DNA from: JBNKFV01 sp050289485
Lineage (GTDB): Bacteria > Pseudomonadota > Gammaproteobacteria > Pseudomonadales > Cellvibrionaceae
Reading direction: 5' to 3'
Length of the DNA stretch: 64,000 nucleotides
NCBI GenBank assembly: GCA_050289485.1
Contig: JBNKFV010000004.1
Location: 62,001 to 126,000 of the forward strand
The position numbers were made by a program, and so were the translations under genes. This document shows positions 8,851-18,050 of the stretch, piece by piece. Numbering within the stretch: position 1 is the first letter of the stretch; the number at the start of each line of letters is the position of its first letter. The notes beneath the pieces are model-generated. The model did no database searches. It saw only the letters and a list, made by a program, of their open reading frames with translations, and was not told the DNA's origin.

Positions 8851-8886
8851 AAAAGCCGTATCTATTTATAGAGCGGCTTTTGTTAT
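8851..8886 (+). terminator. Intrinsic terminator or attenuator after acpP
   Basis: AAAAGCCG (8851-8858) pairs with CGGCTTTT (8874-8881), followed by a short T-rich tail. The moderate strength and position suggest partial termination, giving more acpP than fabF mRNA. Confidence 0.7.
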
Positions 8887-9000
8887 ATTTGCATATTCGT
8901 TTTTACCAATCGGTGAAGTTCCAACGCAAACCAAATGCACAACGACTTCCGTTGTGTATTTTCGTGTCTGCGATATAAATTTGAAAGCTGGAGGATTAAA

Positions 9001-10239
9001 GTGTCCCGTAAACGCGTTGTTGTGACTGGTCTTGGTATGGTGAGCCCGTTGGGGCATACCGTCGATGAAACCTGGGCAGGGATTCTGGCCGGTAAAAGTG
9101 GTGTCGAGAACATTACCGCGTTTGACGCTTCAGCTTTTTCTACGCGTTTTAGCGCGTCTGTGAAGAATCTTGATATCGAGCAGTATCTGCCTTTAAAAGA
9201 AGCTCGCAAAATGGATCCTTTTATCCAATATGGAATGGTGGCCGGTATTCAGGCTATGCAGGATTCAGGTATTGAGGTAACGGAAAAGAACGCTCCCCGT
9301 TTTGGCACGGTGATTGGTTCTGGCATTGGTGGTATCGGCTCTATTGAAGATGGTGCGTTAACCATTGAACATAAAGGCCCGCGCCGAATTTCACCGTTTT
9401 TTGTGCCCGGTGCAATCATCAACATGATTGCGGGTAATCTGTCGATTAAATACGGTCTCCAAGGTCCCAATCTGGCGGTAACTACTGCCTGTACCACAGG
9501 TACTCACAGTATCGGCCTGGCTGCGCGCTCCATTATGTATGGAGAGGCTGACATTATGTTGGCTGGCGGCGCAGAAATGGCAACCACTCCAGTGGGGCTG
9601 GGTGGATTTGCAGCGGCGCGTGCGCTGTCTACCCGCAACGACAACCCACAGGCGGCCAGTCGTCCATGGGACAAAGACCGCGACGGTTTTGTTCTCGGTG
9701 ATGGTGCGGGCATGCTGGTATTGGAAGAGTATGAGCACGCGAAGGCGCGCGGGGCCAAAATCTATGCCGAGCTGGTTGGGTTTGGCATGAGCGGCGATGC
9801 TTACCATATGACATCCCCGCCGGAGAATGGCGCCGGTGCTGCGGCTTCTATGGCCAATGCGCTGCGCGATGCGGGTATCACCGCTGACGCTGTCAGCTAC
9901 ATTAACGCCCATGGCACATCGACACCGGCAGGTGATAAGGCAGAAATTCAGGCCGTAAAAAGCGTTTTAGGTAGCGCAGCCGATCGCGTGGCGGTAAGCT
10001 CGACCAAATCAATGATTGGGCACTTGCTGGGTGCCGCGGGTGCGGTAGAGGCCGTGTTTAGTATACTGGCAATTCGTGACCAGGTTGCGCCGCCTACCAT
10101 CAACCTAGAGAATCCTGATGAGAGTTGTGATATTAATCTTGTGCCGAATACTGCACAGGAAATGAAAGTGGATGTGGCGCTGTCAAACTCGTTTGGGTTT
10201 GGGGGAACCAACGGCTCATTGATTTTCAAACGCGTGTAA
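9001..10239 (+). CDS. fabF: 3-oxoacyl-ACP synthase II FabF
   Basis: 412 residues. Elongating condensing enzyme of fatty acid synthesis, also responsible for the 16:1 to 18:1 step. Catalytic triad: Cys164 in TTACTTGTHSIG, His304 in NAHGTSTPAGD, His341 in KSMIGHLLGAAGA, with Lys336 before it. The start is GTG at 9001, giving SRKRVVVTGLGMVSPLG, with GGAGG eight bases upstream. The 22-codon upstream extension has no family counterpart. A strong terminator follows. Confidence 0.98.
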   Translation: MSRKRVVVTGLGMVSPLGHTVDETWAGILAGKSGVENITAFDASAFSTRFSASVKNLDIEQYLPLKEARKMDPFIQYGMVAGIQAMQDSGIEVTEKNAPRFGTVIGSGIGGIGSIEDGALTIEHKGPRRISPFFVPGAIINMIAGNLSIKYGLQGPNLAVTTACTTGTHSIGLAARSIMYGEADIMLAGGAEMATTPVGLGGFAAARALSTRNDNPQAASRPWDKDRDGFVLGDGAGMLVLEEYEHAKARGAKIYAELVGFGMSGDAYHMTSPPENGAGAAASMANALRDAGITADAVSYINAHGTSTPAGDKAEIQAVKSVLGSAADRVAVSSTKSMIGHLLGAAGAVEAVFSILAIRDQVAPPTINLENPDESCDINLVPNTAQEMKVDVALSNSFGFGGTNGSLIFKRV

Positions 10240-10252
10240 GTGTGTATTATCG

Positions 10253-10283
10253 AAAAGGCAGGCATTTGGCCTGCCTTTTTTTT
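10253..10283 (+). terminator. Strong intrinsic terminator after fabF
   Basis: GGCAGGC (10257-10263) pairs with GCCTGCC (10269-10275), extended by an A/T stem, with eight T (10276-10283). It ends only 14 bases before the pabC start, so pabC-mltG-tmk depend on read-through or on a promoter not seen here. Confidence 0.9.
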
Positions 10284-10297
10284 AGGGTGCAAAAGCG

Positions 10298-11185
10298 ATG
10301 AGTGATAGCGTTATCAGTATGATTAATGGCCAGCTTAGCAGCAATATTTCTATTGTTGACCGCGGCTTTAATTATGGTGACGGCGTATTTGAAACCATGG
10401 CATTGATCAACGCCTCGATACCCTTATGGGCGTTGCATCGGCAGCGCTTGCTTGCGGCCTGTGAGCGTCTGAAAATTCCTCTCGATATAGCGTTGCTAAG
10501 CGCCCAGTTGCAAAAGTTTTTAAGTGTATGCTCCTCCTGTAGTCAGCATCGTGGTGTGGTCAAGCTGGTGGTAACACGTGGTAGTGGTGGGCGAGGCTAC
10601 GAACCTCCCCTTAATCCGGTACCTACGATTTGTTTTAGTTTTTATGCCACCGATATTCATCTTAATAGTCAAACCAATACTGCCGTTGAATTAGGTATCT
10701 GTCAGTTGCAGCTGGCAGGTCAGCCATTGTTGGCAGGCATCAAACATTTGAATCGGCTTGAGAATGTATTGGCTCGCCAGGAAATGCAGCAACAGGGGTT
10801 GGTTGATGGTGTTGTATGCAGCCAGTCTGGTTTGGTGATTGAAACAACCGCGGCTAATGTGTTTTTGGTTAAAAACGATCAGTTAATTACCCCTGCGTTG
10901 TCACAATGTGGGGTGGCTGGTGTTGTTCGGGAATTGATTAAAACCCTCTGCCAAGATACTGCGTTGTTGCCGCCACCATTGAATAGTTTGTCTTTTCATG
11001 AAGCTGATGTTTCGATGGCTATGTTGCTCGATAGTGACGAAATATTTATTAGCAATAGCGTCTGGGGTGTGCGCCCTGTCAGTCGATGTGGCAGTAGAAC
11101 GTGGGCCTTGCACCCTGTCGCTTTGACACTGCAGAAACATATCGCCGCACATGTTTTAAACGCGGCAGAGGGACGTGTTGAATGA
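10298..11185 (+). CDS. pabC: Aminodeoxychorismate lyase PabC
   Basis: 295 residues, class IV aminotransferase fold, PLP enzyme. Splits 4-amino-4-deoxychorismate to p-aminobenzoate and pyruvate for folate. RGFNYGDGVFET is the family start, LLAGIKHLNRLENVLARQE has the PLP lysine at Lys149, and ETTAANVF is the phosphate-binding stretch. Partner PabB is at 51096-52502. The stop overlaps the mltG start by four bases (ATGA), so translation is coupled. Confidence 0.93.
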   Translation: MSDSVISMINGQLSSNISIVDRGFNYGDGVFETMALINASIPLWALHRQRLLAACERLKIPLDIALLSAQLQKFLSVCSSCSQHRGVVKLVVTRGSGGRGYEPPLNPVPTICFSFYATDIHLNSQTNTAVELGICQLQLAGQPLLAGIKHLNRLENVLARQEMQQQGLVDGVVCSQSGLVIETTAANVFLVKNDQLITPALSQCGVAGVVRELIKTLCQDTALLPPPLNSLSFHEADVSMAMLLDSDEIFISNSVWGVRPVSRCGSRTWALHPVALTLQKHIAAHVLNAAEGRVE

Positions 11186-12219
11186 ATCTTAAACGAGCGT
11201 TGATTTATGGTGTGGTTGGTATTTGGCTTGCTGCGGTACTGGCAGGCAGCACCATTTTTGAATACCTGAATAAACCTTTGCCGATAGATGCAGATGAGTA
11301 CGTGTTGGTTGTGCCTGCGGGTGGGTCGGTTAATTCCGTTTCCCGAGAACTTCAGGGCGAAGCTCTGTTGAACTGGCCAAAACTGTTTGTGATTTATGCG
11401 CGAATCACTCAACAAACTGACATTAAGGTGGGTGAGTATGCGTTGTCGCCGGGAATTACGTCACTTAAATTACTCACTAAGCTGGTGACGGGTGATGTCA
11501 TTGAGTACAACGTAACCATACCCGAAGGTTTGTCGTTTAAAGAGGTTGTTTCGCTATTGGCTGGTAGTGATAAATTAAACATTAGCTTACAGGGTAAAAG
11601 TGAAGCCGAGCAATTGGCATTGCTGGGCATAGATCAACAACATCCTGAAGGCTGGTTTTTCCCAGATACGTATCGCTATGCGCTAGGCGACAGCGATGTA
11701 AGTATCTTACAGCGTGCCTATGGCAAAATGCAGCAGGTGCTCGATACCGAATGGCAGCAGCGCGATGATAATCTACCCTACACAACGCCTTATGAGGCGT
11801 TAATTATGGCCTCGATTATCGAAAAAGAAACGGGTGTTGAAAGTGAGCGCGCTACGATTGCCGGTGTCTTTGTAAAACGATTGCAGAAAGGCATGCGGTT
11901 GCAGACAGATCCCACGGTGATTTATGGTTTGGGTGACAGTTATCAAGGCAATATCAAACGAAGTCATCTCAAACAACCAACGGCATACAATACCTATGTG
12001 ATTAAAGGTTTGCCGCCAACGCCTATTGCCATGCCAGGGCAGGAGGCAATTCGTGCTGCGTTGCAGCCAGAAGAAAACCCTTATTATTATTTTGTTGCTC
12101 GTGGCGACGGCAGCCATTATTTTTCAGCAACGCTTGAAGAACATTTGCAAGCCGTAAAAGAATTTCAAATTAACAATCGTGTGAACAATTATCAGTCACG
12201 CCCCGTTAGCAAAAATTGA
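11182..12219 (+). CDS. mltG: Endolytic murein transglycosylase MltG
   Basis: 345 residues of the YceG family. A single N-terminal transmembrane helix (about 8-24) anchors it in the inner membrane with the catalytic part in the periplasm. It cuts nascent glycan strands and so sets their length. A LysM-like subdomain (about 40-105) is followed by the catalytic domain. MASIIEKETGVESER holds the candidate catalytic Glu (214 or 216), and MRLQTDPTVIYGLG and YNTYVIKGLPPTPI are signatures. Overlaps pabC by 4 bases. Confidence 0.95.
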   Translation: MNLKRALIYGVVGIWLAAVLAGSTIFEYLNKPLPIDADEYVLVVPAGGSVNSVSRELQGEALLNWPKLFVIYARITQQTDIKVGEYALSPGITSLKLLTKLVTGDVIEYNVTIPEGLSFKEVVSLLAGSDKLNISLQGKSEAEQLALLGIDQQHPEGWFFPDTYRYALGDSDVSILQRAYGKMQQVLDTEWQQRDDNLPYTTPYEALIMASIIEKETGVESERATIAGVFVKRLQKGMRLQTDPTVIYGLGDSYQGNIKRSHLKQPTAYNTYVIKGLPPTPIAMPGQEAIRAALQPEENPYYYFVARGDGSHYFSATLEEHLQAVKEFQINNRVNNYQSRPVSKN

Positions 12220-12239
12220 CAATAATAGCGAGTGCAACA

Positions 12240-12878
12240 ATGAGTCAGAGTACTAGAGGTAAATTTATTACTCTTGAAGGCACTGAAGGTGTTGGCAAAA
12301 GCACCAATTTGCAATTTATTCAACAGTTTCTTGAACAACGTGGTCTGCCTTTGCTGGTAACACGAGAGCCCGGTGGAACACCCTTGGCAGAACAAATTCG
12401 TGAGCTTTTGCTGGCCAAACGTCAAGAGCAGGTTAATGAGCTTGCTGAGTTGCTATTGGTGTTTGCAGCGCGCGCGCAACATTTTCATACGGTGATTCAA
12501 CCCGCTCTTGAAAAAGGTACCTGGGTTTTATGTGATCGATTTACTGATGCTACCTATGCCTATCAGGGTGGGGGTAGAGGCCTGAGTCTGGATTGTATTA
12601 GTACGCTCGAGACTTTGGTGCAGGGTGAACAACGGCCTGATTTAACCATTATTTTAGATGTTGATGTTGAAGTGGGTTTGGGCCGCGCAGGTGAGCGCGG
12701 TGAAGCTGACCGGTTTGAATCAGAAGCCGTTGAGTTTTTTGAGCGAGTACGCGCGGCTTATCGCACTCGCGCCAGTCAGGCTCCCGAACATTATGTGACA
12801 GTTGATGCTGGTGTGCCTCTTGATAAAGTTCAGCATCAGCTGGCGTACGTGTTGCGACATTTTATTGATAATCCCTAG
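12240..12878 (+). CDS. tmk: Thymidylate kinase
   Basis: 212 residues. Phosphorylates dTMP to dTDP. P-loop EGTEGVGKST, then TREPGGTPLAEQIRE (the DR(Y/F)-type substrate region follows as DRFTDATYAYQGGGRG) and LDVDVEVGL. ATG at 12240 is chosen over TTG at 12216 because family members begin a few residues before KFITLEG; the ribosome site is weak. It sits 20 bases after mltG, in the pabC-mltG-tmk operon. Confidence 0.96.
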   Translation: MSQSTRGKFITLEGTEGVGKSTNLQFIQQFLEQRGLPLLVTREPGGTPLAEQIRELLLAKRQEQVNELAELLLVFAARAQHFHTVIQPALEKGTWVLCDRFTDATYAYQGGGRGLSLDCISTLETLVQGEQRPDLTIILDVDVEVGLGRAGERGEADRFESEAVEFFERVRAAYRTRASQAPEHYVTVDAGVPLDKVQHQLAYVLRHFIDNP

Positions 12879-12901
12879 CACGTAACCCAGGGTTAACTTG
12901 C

Positions 12902-13564
12902 TTAAAAGGGTGGCGGTGATTCAACGTGAATCTCGGCCCCTGTTTGTGGGTGCTGAAACCTAATGGCTTGCGCATGCAGTAACAATCTTGGTGCCAGAGC
13001 CAGGGCTTGCGGGGTGGCATACAGGTTGTCGCCCAGTATAGGGTGGCCAAGTGCCAGCATATGCACTCTAAGCTGGTGCGACCTGCCGGTAATGGGCTTC
13101 AGTATTACTCTGCTTATGCATAGGTTGTTTTCGTTTCTCTGTGTTACTACCTGGTAAAGGGTATGGCTGGGCTTGCCGTTATCTATATCGACTTTCTGTT
13201 TGGGGCGATTGGGCCAGTCGCAGATTAGCGGCAAGGTAATATCACCTTGTGCAGGTTCAGGCGAGCCGAGTACTTCAGCCACGTACTCTTTGTGTACGAG
13301 GCGTGCTTGGAACTGTTTACTTAAGTTGCGTTCTGCCTCGTGGCTTAACGGAATAATCATGATGCCGGATGTCGACATATCCAAACGATGTACAATACGC
13401 GCATTGGGATACACTGCCTTCAACCGGTTGATGACACTGTCTTGTTTGTCGGGGCCTCTGCCGGGAACACTGAGTAGCTCTGCTGGTTTGTTGACTACCA
13501 GTAGTGTGTCGTCGCGATACACGATCTCAATATTCTGAACAGGGAAGGGCTCTGTGTAGTGCAT
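12902..13564 (-). CDS. rluA: Pseudouridine synthase RluA (23S 746 / tRNA 32)
   Basis: 220 residues; E. coli RluA is 219. RIVHRLDMSTSGIMIIPLS holds the catalytic HRLD aspartate. LPLICDWPNRPKQKV and PITGRSHQLRVHMLALGHPI are close to E. coli RluA, which separates it from RluC/RluD; there is no S4 domain. The frame is open for 38 more codons upstream, but ATG at 13562-13564 gives the family length. It is inserted on the opposite strand between tmk and holB, which normally adjoin. Confidence 0.9.
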   Translation of the reverse strand: MHYTEPFPVQNIEIVYRDDTLLVVNKPAELLSVPGRGPDKQDSVINRLKAVYPNARIVHRLDMSTSGIMIIPLSHEAERNLSKQFQARLVHKEYVAEVLGSPEPAQGDITLPLICDWPNRPKQKVDIDNGKPSHTLYQVVTQRNENNLCISRVILKPITGRSHQLRVHMLALGHPILGDNLYATPQALALAPRLLLHAQAIRFQHPQTGAEIHVESPPPF

Positions 13565-13709
13565 AATATGTGTGAACAATGAAAACCGTGTAGCGAAGAA
13601 GCTGGCATTATAGGTGGATTGATGAAAATTCCCATGTATTCCCATGTAAAAGCAACGTGAGTGGGCAAGCTGCGCCACCTAATTCCCCCTAAACTGTTAT
13701 AACGAGCCT

Positions 13710-14708
13710 ATGTCGAACTCAAGCCGTATACCATACCCTTGGCAGCAGCCATACTGGGCCAAGCTGTTGCATTGGCAGCAGCAGGGGCGCTTGCCTCATG
13801 CACTGTTGTTTACCGGCCCCTCCGGTATTGGCAAGCATCATTTGGCAGAAACGTTTGCGCATTATCTGCTATGCGAAAAGCCACAAAGTGATTTGCCTTG
13901 TGGCCAGTGTAAAAGCTGCCTGCTTAATCAGGCGCAGACTCACCCCGATTACGCAAGGATAGCGCCAGAAGAAGCGGGCAGAGCGATCAAGGTTGATCAA
14001 ATCAGGGGGTTAACCGAGTTTCTTTCCCAAACCTCACAGCAAGGCGCTATGAAAGTGATCGTGCTTGATGGTGCCGATCTGCTCAATACCAATGCGGCGA
14101 ACGCGTTGTTGAAAGGGCTGGAAGAGCCGGCTAAAAATACCCTGTTGATATTGGTATCTGGCCAGCCGGGCAAAATCATGGCGACTATTCGCAGTCGCTG
14201 CCAGATTATGCAACTGCCACTGCCGGTTGAAGAGCAAGTATTGCCCTGGTTAAAACCACTGGTAGGCGAGGATGTGTGTGACGAGTTGCTGGACGCCACA
14301 CGGGGCGCACCATTGGCGGCGCTCACTATGTATGAAGGGGAGGGGCTGGAGCACCGCAAGCAGTTTATCGACGCCTTGCTCGATCTCGCGACTGGCTCTC
14401 ATTCAGTGGTTGAGGTCGCGAAGAAATGGCAAGATAAAAACCTTGAGCAGTTACTACTTTGGTTGCAGCAGTGGTTAAGTAGTGGAATTAAGCGCCAAGT
14501 GGTGGGGCGCAGCTATACCGTAACCGGTGCCAAGCCCTTGATCGATGCGCTGGCGTTGGTGCCACAACAGGTGGTGTATCGCTATTTCGATAAAATAGGT
14601 GAAGCCCGCAGGCAGCTCAATAGTGGTGCTAACCCAAATAAACAACTGTTACTTGAAGACCTGCTGCTTGACTGGCAGGCTGTTAACCGTGCCGCAGCAC
14701 GCCGTTGA
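13710..14708 (+). CDS. holB: DNA polymerase III delta' subunit
   Basis: 332 residues, AAA+ clamp-loader subunit. P-loop-like FTGPSGIGKHHLAE (35-48), a zinc module with Cys55, Cys64, Cys67 and Cys70 (LPCGQCKSC), LLKGLEEPAKNTLLILVS, and the SRC motif in IRSRCQIMQLPLP. All are standard for delta', which does not hydrolyse ATP itself. The next gene is pilZ, as in Pseudomonas. Confidence 0.95.
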   Translation: MSNSSRIPYPWQQPYWAKLLHWQQQGRLPHALLFTGPSGIGKHHLAETFAHYLLCEKPQSDLPCGQCKSCLLNQAQTHPDYARIAPEEAGRAIKVDQIRGLTEFLSQTSQQGAMKVIVLDGADLLNTNAANALLKGLEEPAKNTLLILVSGQPGKIMATIRSRCQIMQLPLPVEEQVLPWLKPLVGEDVCDELLDATRGAPLAALTMYEGEGLEHRKQFIDALLDLATGSHSVVEVAKKWQDKNLEQLLLWLQQWLSSGIKRQVVGRSYTVTGAKPLIDALALVPQQVVYRYFDKIGEARRQLNSGANPNKQLLLEDLLLDWQAVNRAAARR

Positions 14709-14908
14709 CGGCATTTTATATGACTTCTGGACATCATTTCATTCTGGGAATAGGCTAGTTTCTTGCGAGAGATTGCAATAGATTGGCTGATTTAAGGCTT
14801 AATTACAGGTGTTGGTCGCTAAAGGTGTTAGCGGCCAGCCACAAATATGAGTAGAATTGCCGCTTGGATTCATGCGTGTAATTTGGCAGACAACGGTTTG
14901 GGAGCGTT

Positions 14909-15262
14909 ATGAAAGGTCTTGGCGGTGGTGCCCGCAATGGTATTCTCTCATTAACCATTAAGGATATGGCGGTATTATATGCCGCGTATATGCCGTTTAT
15001 TAACAATGGCGGACTGTTTATTCCTACCAACAAATCTTACAAATTGGGTGACGAGGTGTTTATGTTGCTTAATTTAATGGACGAACCTGAAAAAATCCCT
15101 ATTGCAGGCAAGGTCGTATGGGTAACGCCAAAAGGCGCTCAGGGCAACCGCGCTGCAGGTATTGGGGTTCAGTTCAGTGAGCAGGATGACACGCCCTCGA
15201 AAAAAATTGAGAATTACCTGGCAGCCTCGTTGAAGTCAGATCGCCCAACCCATACCATGTAA
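14909..15262 (+). CDS. pilZ: Type IV pilus assembly protein PilZ
   Basis: 117 residues. ILSLTIKDMAVLYAAYMPF followed by GGLFIPT and a compact beta-barrel with GKVVWVTP and AAGIGVQFS is the canonical PilZ of the holB-pilZ-tatD locus. This founding member lacks the RxxxR c-di-GMP motif at its N-terminus, and it is also missing here, so it probably acts through protein contacts (PilB, FimX in relatives). The start is ATG 14909 behind GGGAGCG. It implies type IV pili encoded elsewhere. Confidence 0.92.
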   Translation: MKGLGGGARNGILSLTIKDMAVLYAAYMPFINNGGLFIPTNKSYKLGDEVFMLLNLMDEPEKIPIAGKVVWVTPKGAQGNRAAGIGVQFSEQDDTPSKKIENYLAASLKSDRPTHTM

Positions 15263-15354
15263 CTTCGTTTTTCTCGCTTTTTCTATATTCGCCGAGGTCA
15301 ACTGCACGCTAGTTATCTCGGCGAAGCTGTTTATGTGCCACGGTAATTTTTGTC

Positions 15355-16143
15355 ATGCTGATTGATTCCCACTGCCACCTTGATCGCCTTAATTTAAGTA
15401 AGCATAAGGATAGCCTCGACAATGCGCTGCAGGCTGCCCGTGAGCAGGGTGTAAAACACTTTTTGTGTATTAGTATCAGTGTTGATAATCGCGCAGAGGT
15501 GTTACGCATTGCTGAGCAATACCCCGACGTTGCTGCCACCGTGGGTGTGCATCCACTGGATGTGGACTCTGGTACTGTAAGCCTGGAGCAATTGTGTGAT
15601 TGGGCGCGTGCACCAAAAATAGTGGGTATCGGTGAAACCGGGCTCGACTATTACTACAGCGAAGAGAGTAAAGCGGTGCAGCAAGAAAGTTTTGCGGTGC
15701 ATTTACAGGCTGCGAGTCAGGAAGGGTTGCCGGTAGTTGTGCATACCCGTAACGCCAAAGAAGATACGTTGGCTGCCATTAAAGCCTACGGCTCAGAAGC
15801 TTCCGCTGGCGTATTGCATTGTTTTACCGAAGATTGGGATATGGCCAAGCGCGCTATTGATCTCAATTACTGTATTTCTATTTCCGGTATCGTTACTTTT
15901 AAAAACGCCGAGAGCTTGCGTGATGTAGTGCGCAAGGTGCCAATGGATCGCCTGCTGGTAGAGACGGATTCGCCGTACCTTGCGCCAGTGCCATTTCGCG
16001 GTAAACCCAATGAGCCACAGTATGTAAAAAAAGTGGCTGAATATGTGGCTGAGCTGAAAGGGGTGGATTACGAAACTCTCATTCGTGTAACGTCGGAAAA
16101 TTATTTCCGTTTGTTCCCTAAAGCGAAGGGGTTGGTGAGTTAA
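15355..16143 (+). CDS. tatD: TatD-family metal-dependent DNase
   Basis: 262 residues, amidohydrolase-like TIM barrel. DSHCHLD (4-10) gives the first metal histidines, GIGETGLDYYY the bridging glutamate, VVVHTRNA and VLHCFTED further ligands, and ETDSPYLAP the catalytic aspartate. This is the YcfH/TatD group encoded next to holB in E. coli and next to pilZ in Pseudomonas. Proposed to act as a 3'-5' exonuclease on damaged DNA. Confidence 0.93.
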   Translation: MLIDSHCHLDRLNLSKHKDSLDNALQAAREQGVKHFLCISISVDNRAEVLRIAEQYPDVAATVGVHPLDVDSGTVSLEQLCDWARAPKIVGIGETGLDYYYSEESKAVQQESFAVHLQAASQEGLPVVVHTRNAKEDTLAAIKAYGSEASAGVLHCFTEDWDMAKRAIDLNYCISISGIVTFKNAESLRDVVRKVPMDRLLVETDSPYLAPVPFRGKPNEPQYVKKVAEYVAELKGVDYETLIRVTSENYFRLFPKAKGLVS

Positions 16144-16198
16144 TGGTGGGCGACTAAACAACTAAATGGTCTTTTTCGTGATTGCGTCTTATCCGTTG

Positions 16199-17266
16199 CT
16201 AACCTGCTGTTGCAAGAATATCGGCCTCAACACCCTCAAACACAACCTTATCCCATAACTGTTTTACCAGTTTGTCGCGTGCGGCTTCTGTCCACTCACC
16301 GGCCAGAATCCAATCGACAATATGCTGGGCTACAGCAGGGTAGTGCACCGGTTTGGCAGTCCAATAATTTAACCAGTTGTTAATGGTTTGTGGGTCTAGC
16401 GTGTTCATGGTCATGCCCAGTTGCAATTCTTCCAGTGCCTTGGCGTTGGATAATTGTTCCATCTGCCCTTTGAGGGGTTTAACCAATAATTTTTTACCCA
16501 GTTCGATGGCTTCGCTGGCCAGCTCGAAGCCTGCATTGCAGATAACCCCTTCGCAGTTAGCGAGATCTGCCTTGAATCCTTCGCGGCTCAGTGGGCGCAA
16601 GTGAATATGCCCATGCTGTTCTGGCCGAGCAAATTCACCGTAATAATAGAACTCGTAGTCAGTGAAGGGCTGTAACAAATTCAGCACTGCCTGTTTGGCT
16701 TCAAACCCTAGATACACCAGAATTTTTCGTGATTTTACGTGCGTATCGCCATCGGGAATATCGGCAATTGGCGGCAAGATGGGGTGTCCAAAGTGATGCC
16801 AGTGTAAGCCCAGGCCAATATCAGCCGGGGCAAATTTTTTCATGATGCCGCGGCTCATAAAATTATCGCCGCGCATAGGCACTGGATGGTGAAAGGCATA
16901 TTGGTGGCCAACGCCAATCACTGTTTTTTTCTGGCGTTTTGCCGCCCAGGCACAGGTGGGTTCAAAGTCAGTGACAACCAGGTCATAGCCTGAGACATCC
17001 AGTGTGCGAATGTCTTGAATAAAACTGCCCACTGAATTGCCTTTTAGCGTGGCAAGCGGGTCAATTTTGCCTGCACTATGGATAAACGTAAGGCCGGTTT
17101 TTGCCCTCCAGTCGGGGAACGGATCCATGTCGAAATATTTTTCTTGTGCTCTACCACTAAAGATATAGTCGACTGATGCAGAGCTTTTTGCGAAGGCTTT
17201 GCTCATCGCTCGGGCACGGGTAATGTGGCCATTACCTGTGCCCTGAACGCCATAAAGTATTCTCAT
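16199..17266 (-). CDS. MJ1255/VC2487-type glycosyltransferase
   Basis: 355 residues. The N-terminus MRILYGVQGTGNGHITRARA is the nucleotide-sugar-type GTxGxGHxxRA opening of GT-B enzymes. Downstream GVICNAGFELASEAIELGKK resembles the donor-binding C-terminal half, and LVKPLKGQMEQLSNA the MurG-like tail. As far as I recall the whole matches the MJ1255/VC2487 family (TIGR00661). Donor and acceptor are unknown. A PAP2 phosphatase lies 71 bases upstream on the same strand, suggesting lipid-linked or membrane-glycolipid work. Confidence 0.85.
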   Translation of the reverse strand: MRILYGVQGTGNGHITRARAMSKAFAKSSASVDYIFSGRAQEKYFDMDPFPDWRAKTGLTFIHSAGKIDPLATLKGNSVGSFIQDIRTLDVSGYDLVVTDFEPTCAWAAKRQKKTVIGVGHQYAFHHPVPMRGDNFMSRGIMKKFAPADIGLGLHWHHFGHPILPPIADIPDGDTHVKSRKILVYLGFEAKQAVLNLLQPFTDYEFYYYGEFARPEQHGHIHLRPLSREGFKADLANCEGVICNAGFELASEAIELGKKLLVKPLKGQMEQLSNAKALEELQLGMTMNTLDPQTINNWLNYWTAKPVHYPAVAQHIVDWILAGEWTEAARDKLVKQLWDKVVFEGVEADILATAG

Positions 17267-17337
17267 GAAAAATAATGCTCGTTAGTAAAACGTGAGTGTA
17301 TTGCGCGGTAACAGGCTCTATCCACGTATTTGCTCAA

Positions 17338-17856
17338 TCATAGTGCGATAACGTGTAAGGCAATCCAGCTGACGCTGGAACCCAGTGTGGCCCCAGCGAG
17401 AATATCGGTAGGGAAGTGAACACCCAGCATCACCCGTGAAATGCCCACACAAACTGCCCATGGAAGCATGATCCAGAAAATAAAGGGAAACAGTGATGCC
17501 AGCAGCGTTAGCATAAGAAACGCGGCTGACGTATGCCCTGAAGGAAAGCTGAATTTATCTGAGGGTTGAATAACACTCCGGTAGCCTGGAATTGCATCGG
17601 GTGGGCGATTGCGTTTAAACGACTTCTTGGCCACAAAGTAAATGCTGCGCTCCAGTGCAAAGGCGAAGGCAAACAATGGCAATGTTTCTGTGTAACCGGC
17701 AAAGTAGAGGGCAACACATACCGCCAAATAAAGTGGGCCGTCTGCGGTTTTAGAGACTGCTCGACTTACTTTCACTAGCATGTCTCTGCGCTTGCGCTTA
17801 AGGCACCAGGTAAAGGTCAGGTGATCGTATACCTGTATATTTTCGAGTAGTCGCAT
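17338..17856 (-). CDS. PAP2-family membrane phosphatase
   Basis: 172 residues, about four transmembrane helices. The three acid phosphatase motifs are intact: KKSFKRNRPPD, FPSGHTSA, and SRVMLGVHFPTDILAG with the catalytic histidine. Members dephosphorylate phosphatidic acid, phosphatidylglycerophosphate or undecaprenyl pyrophosphate. It is upstream of, and co-directional with, the glycosyltransferase, so a glycolipid or carrier-lipid substrate is plausible. The start at 17856 lies 22 bases from a dispersed repeat. Confidence 0.9.
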   Translation of the reverse strand: MRLLENIQVYDHLTFTWCLKRKRRDMLVKVSRAVSKTADGPLYLAVCVALYFAGYTETLPLFAFAFALERSIYFVAKKSFKRNRPPDAIPGYRSVIQPSDKFSFPSGHTSAAFLMLTLLASLFPFIFWIMLPWAVCVGISRVMLGVHFPTDILAGATLGSSVSWIALHVIAL

Positions 17857-17878
17857 AATCAGCTCCTCTGTTTAGCCC

Positions 17879-17900
17879 AGGGCCTGTTGACACTAATTTA
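17879..17900 (+). repeat. Copy 1 of a 20-22 nt dispersed repeat
   Basis: Matches the consensus AGGGCCYGTTNACACTAATT shared with 21608-21629 and 54783-54804. In this copy the repeat contains TTGACA (17887-17892), a perfect -35 hexamer, with TATGAC 17 bases on (17910-17915); it could serve as a promoter for the dUTPase gene at 18051. Confidence 0.75.
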
Positions 17901-18050
17901 TCCCGGCTTTATGACTAAAATGTGAGCGCCAGATGACAGTTCGATGAATCTTGGAGGCGGGCATGTGGCGATAGCTGTGGTAGACTTTATCGCGATAAAT
18001 CACCCTGTGATTGGAGGTGATGTAACGTGTTGAATGTATAAGGGGATCCA

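Noticed and set aside
9391..9912. 173-codon open frame antisense to fabF
   Set aside because: It lies wholly over a conserved gene; its length comes from the codon bias of fabF.
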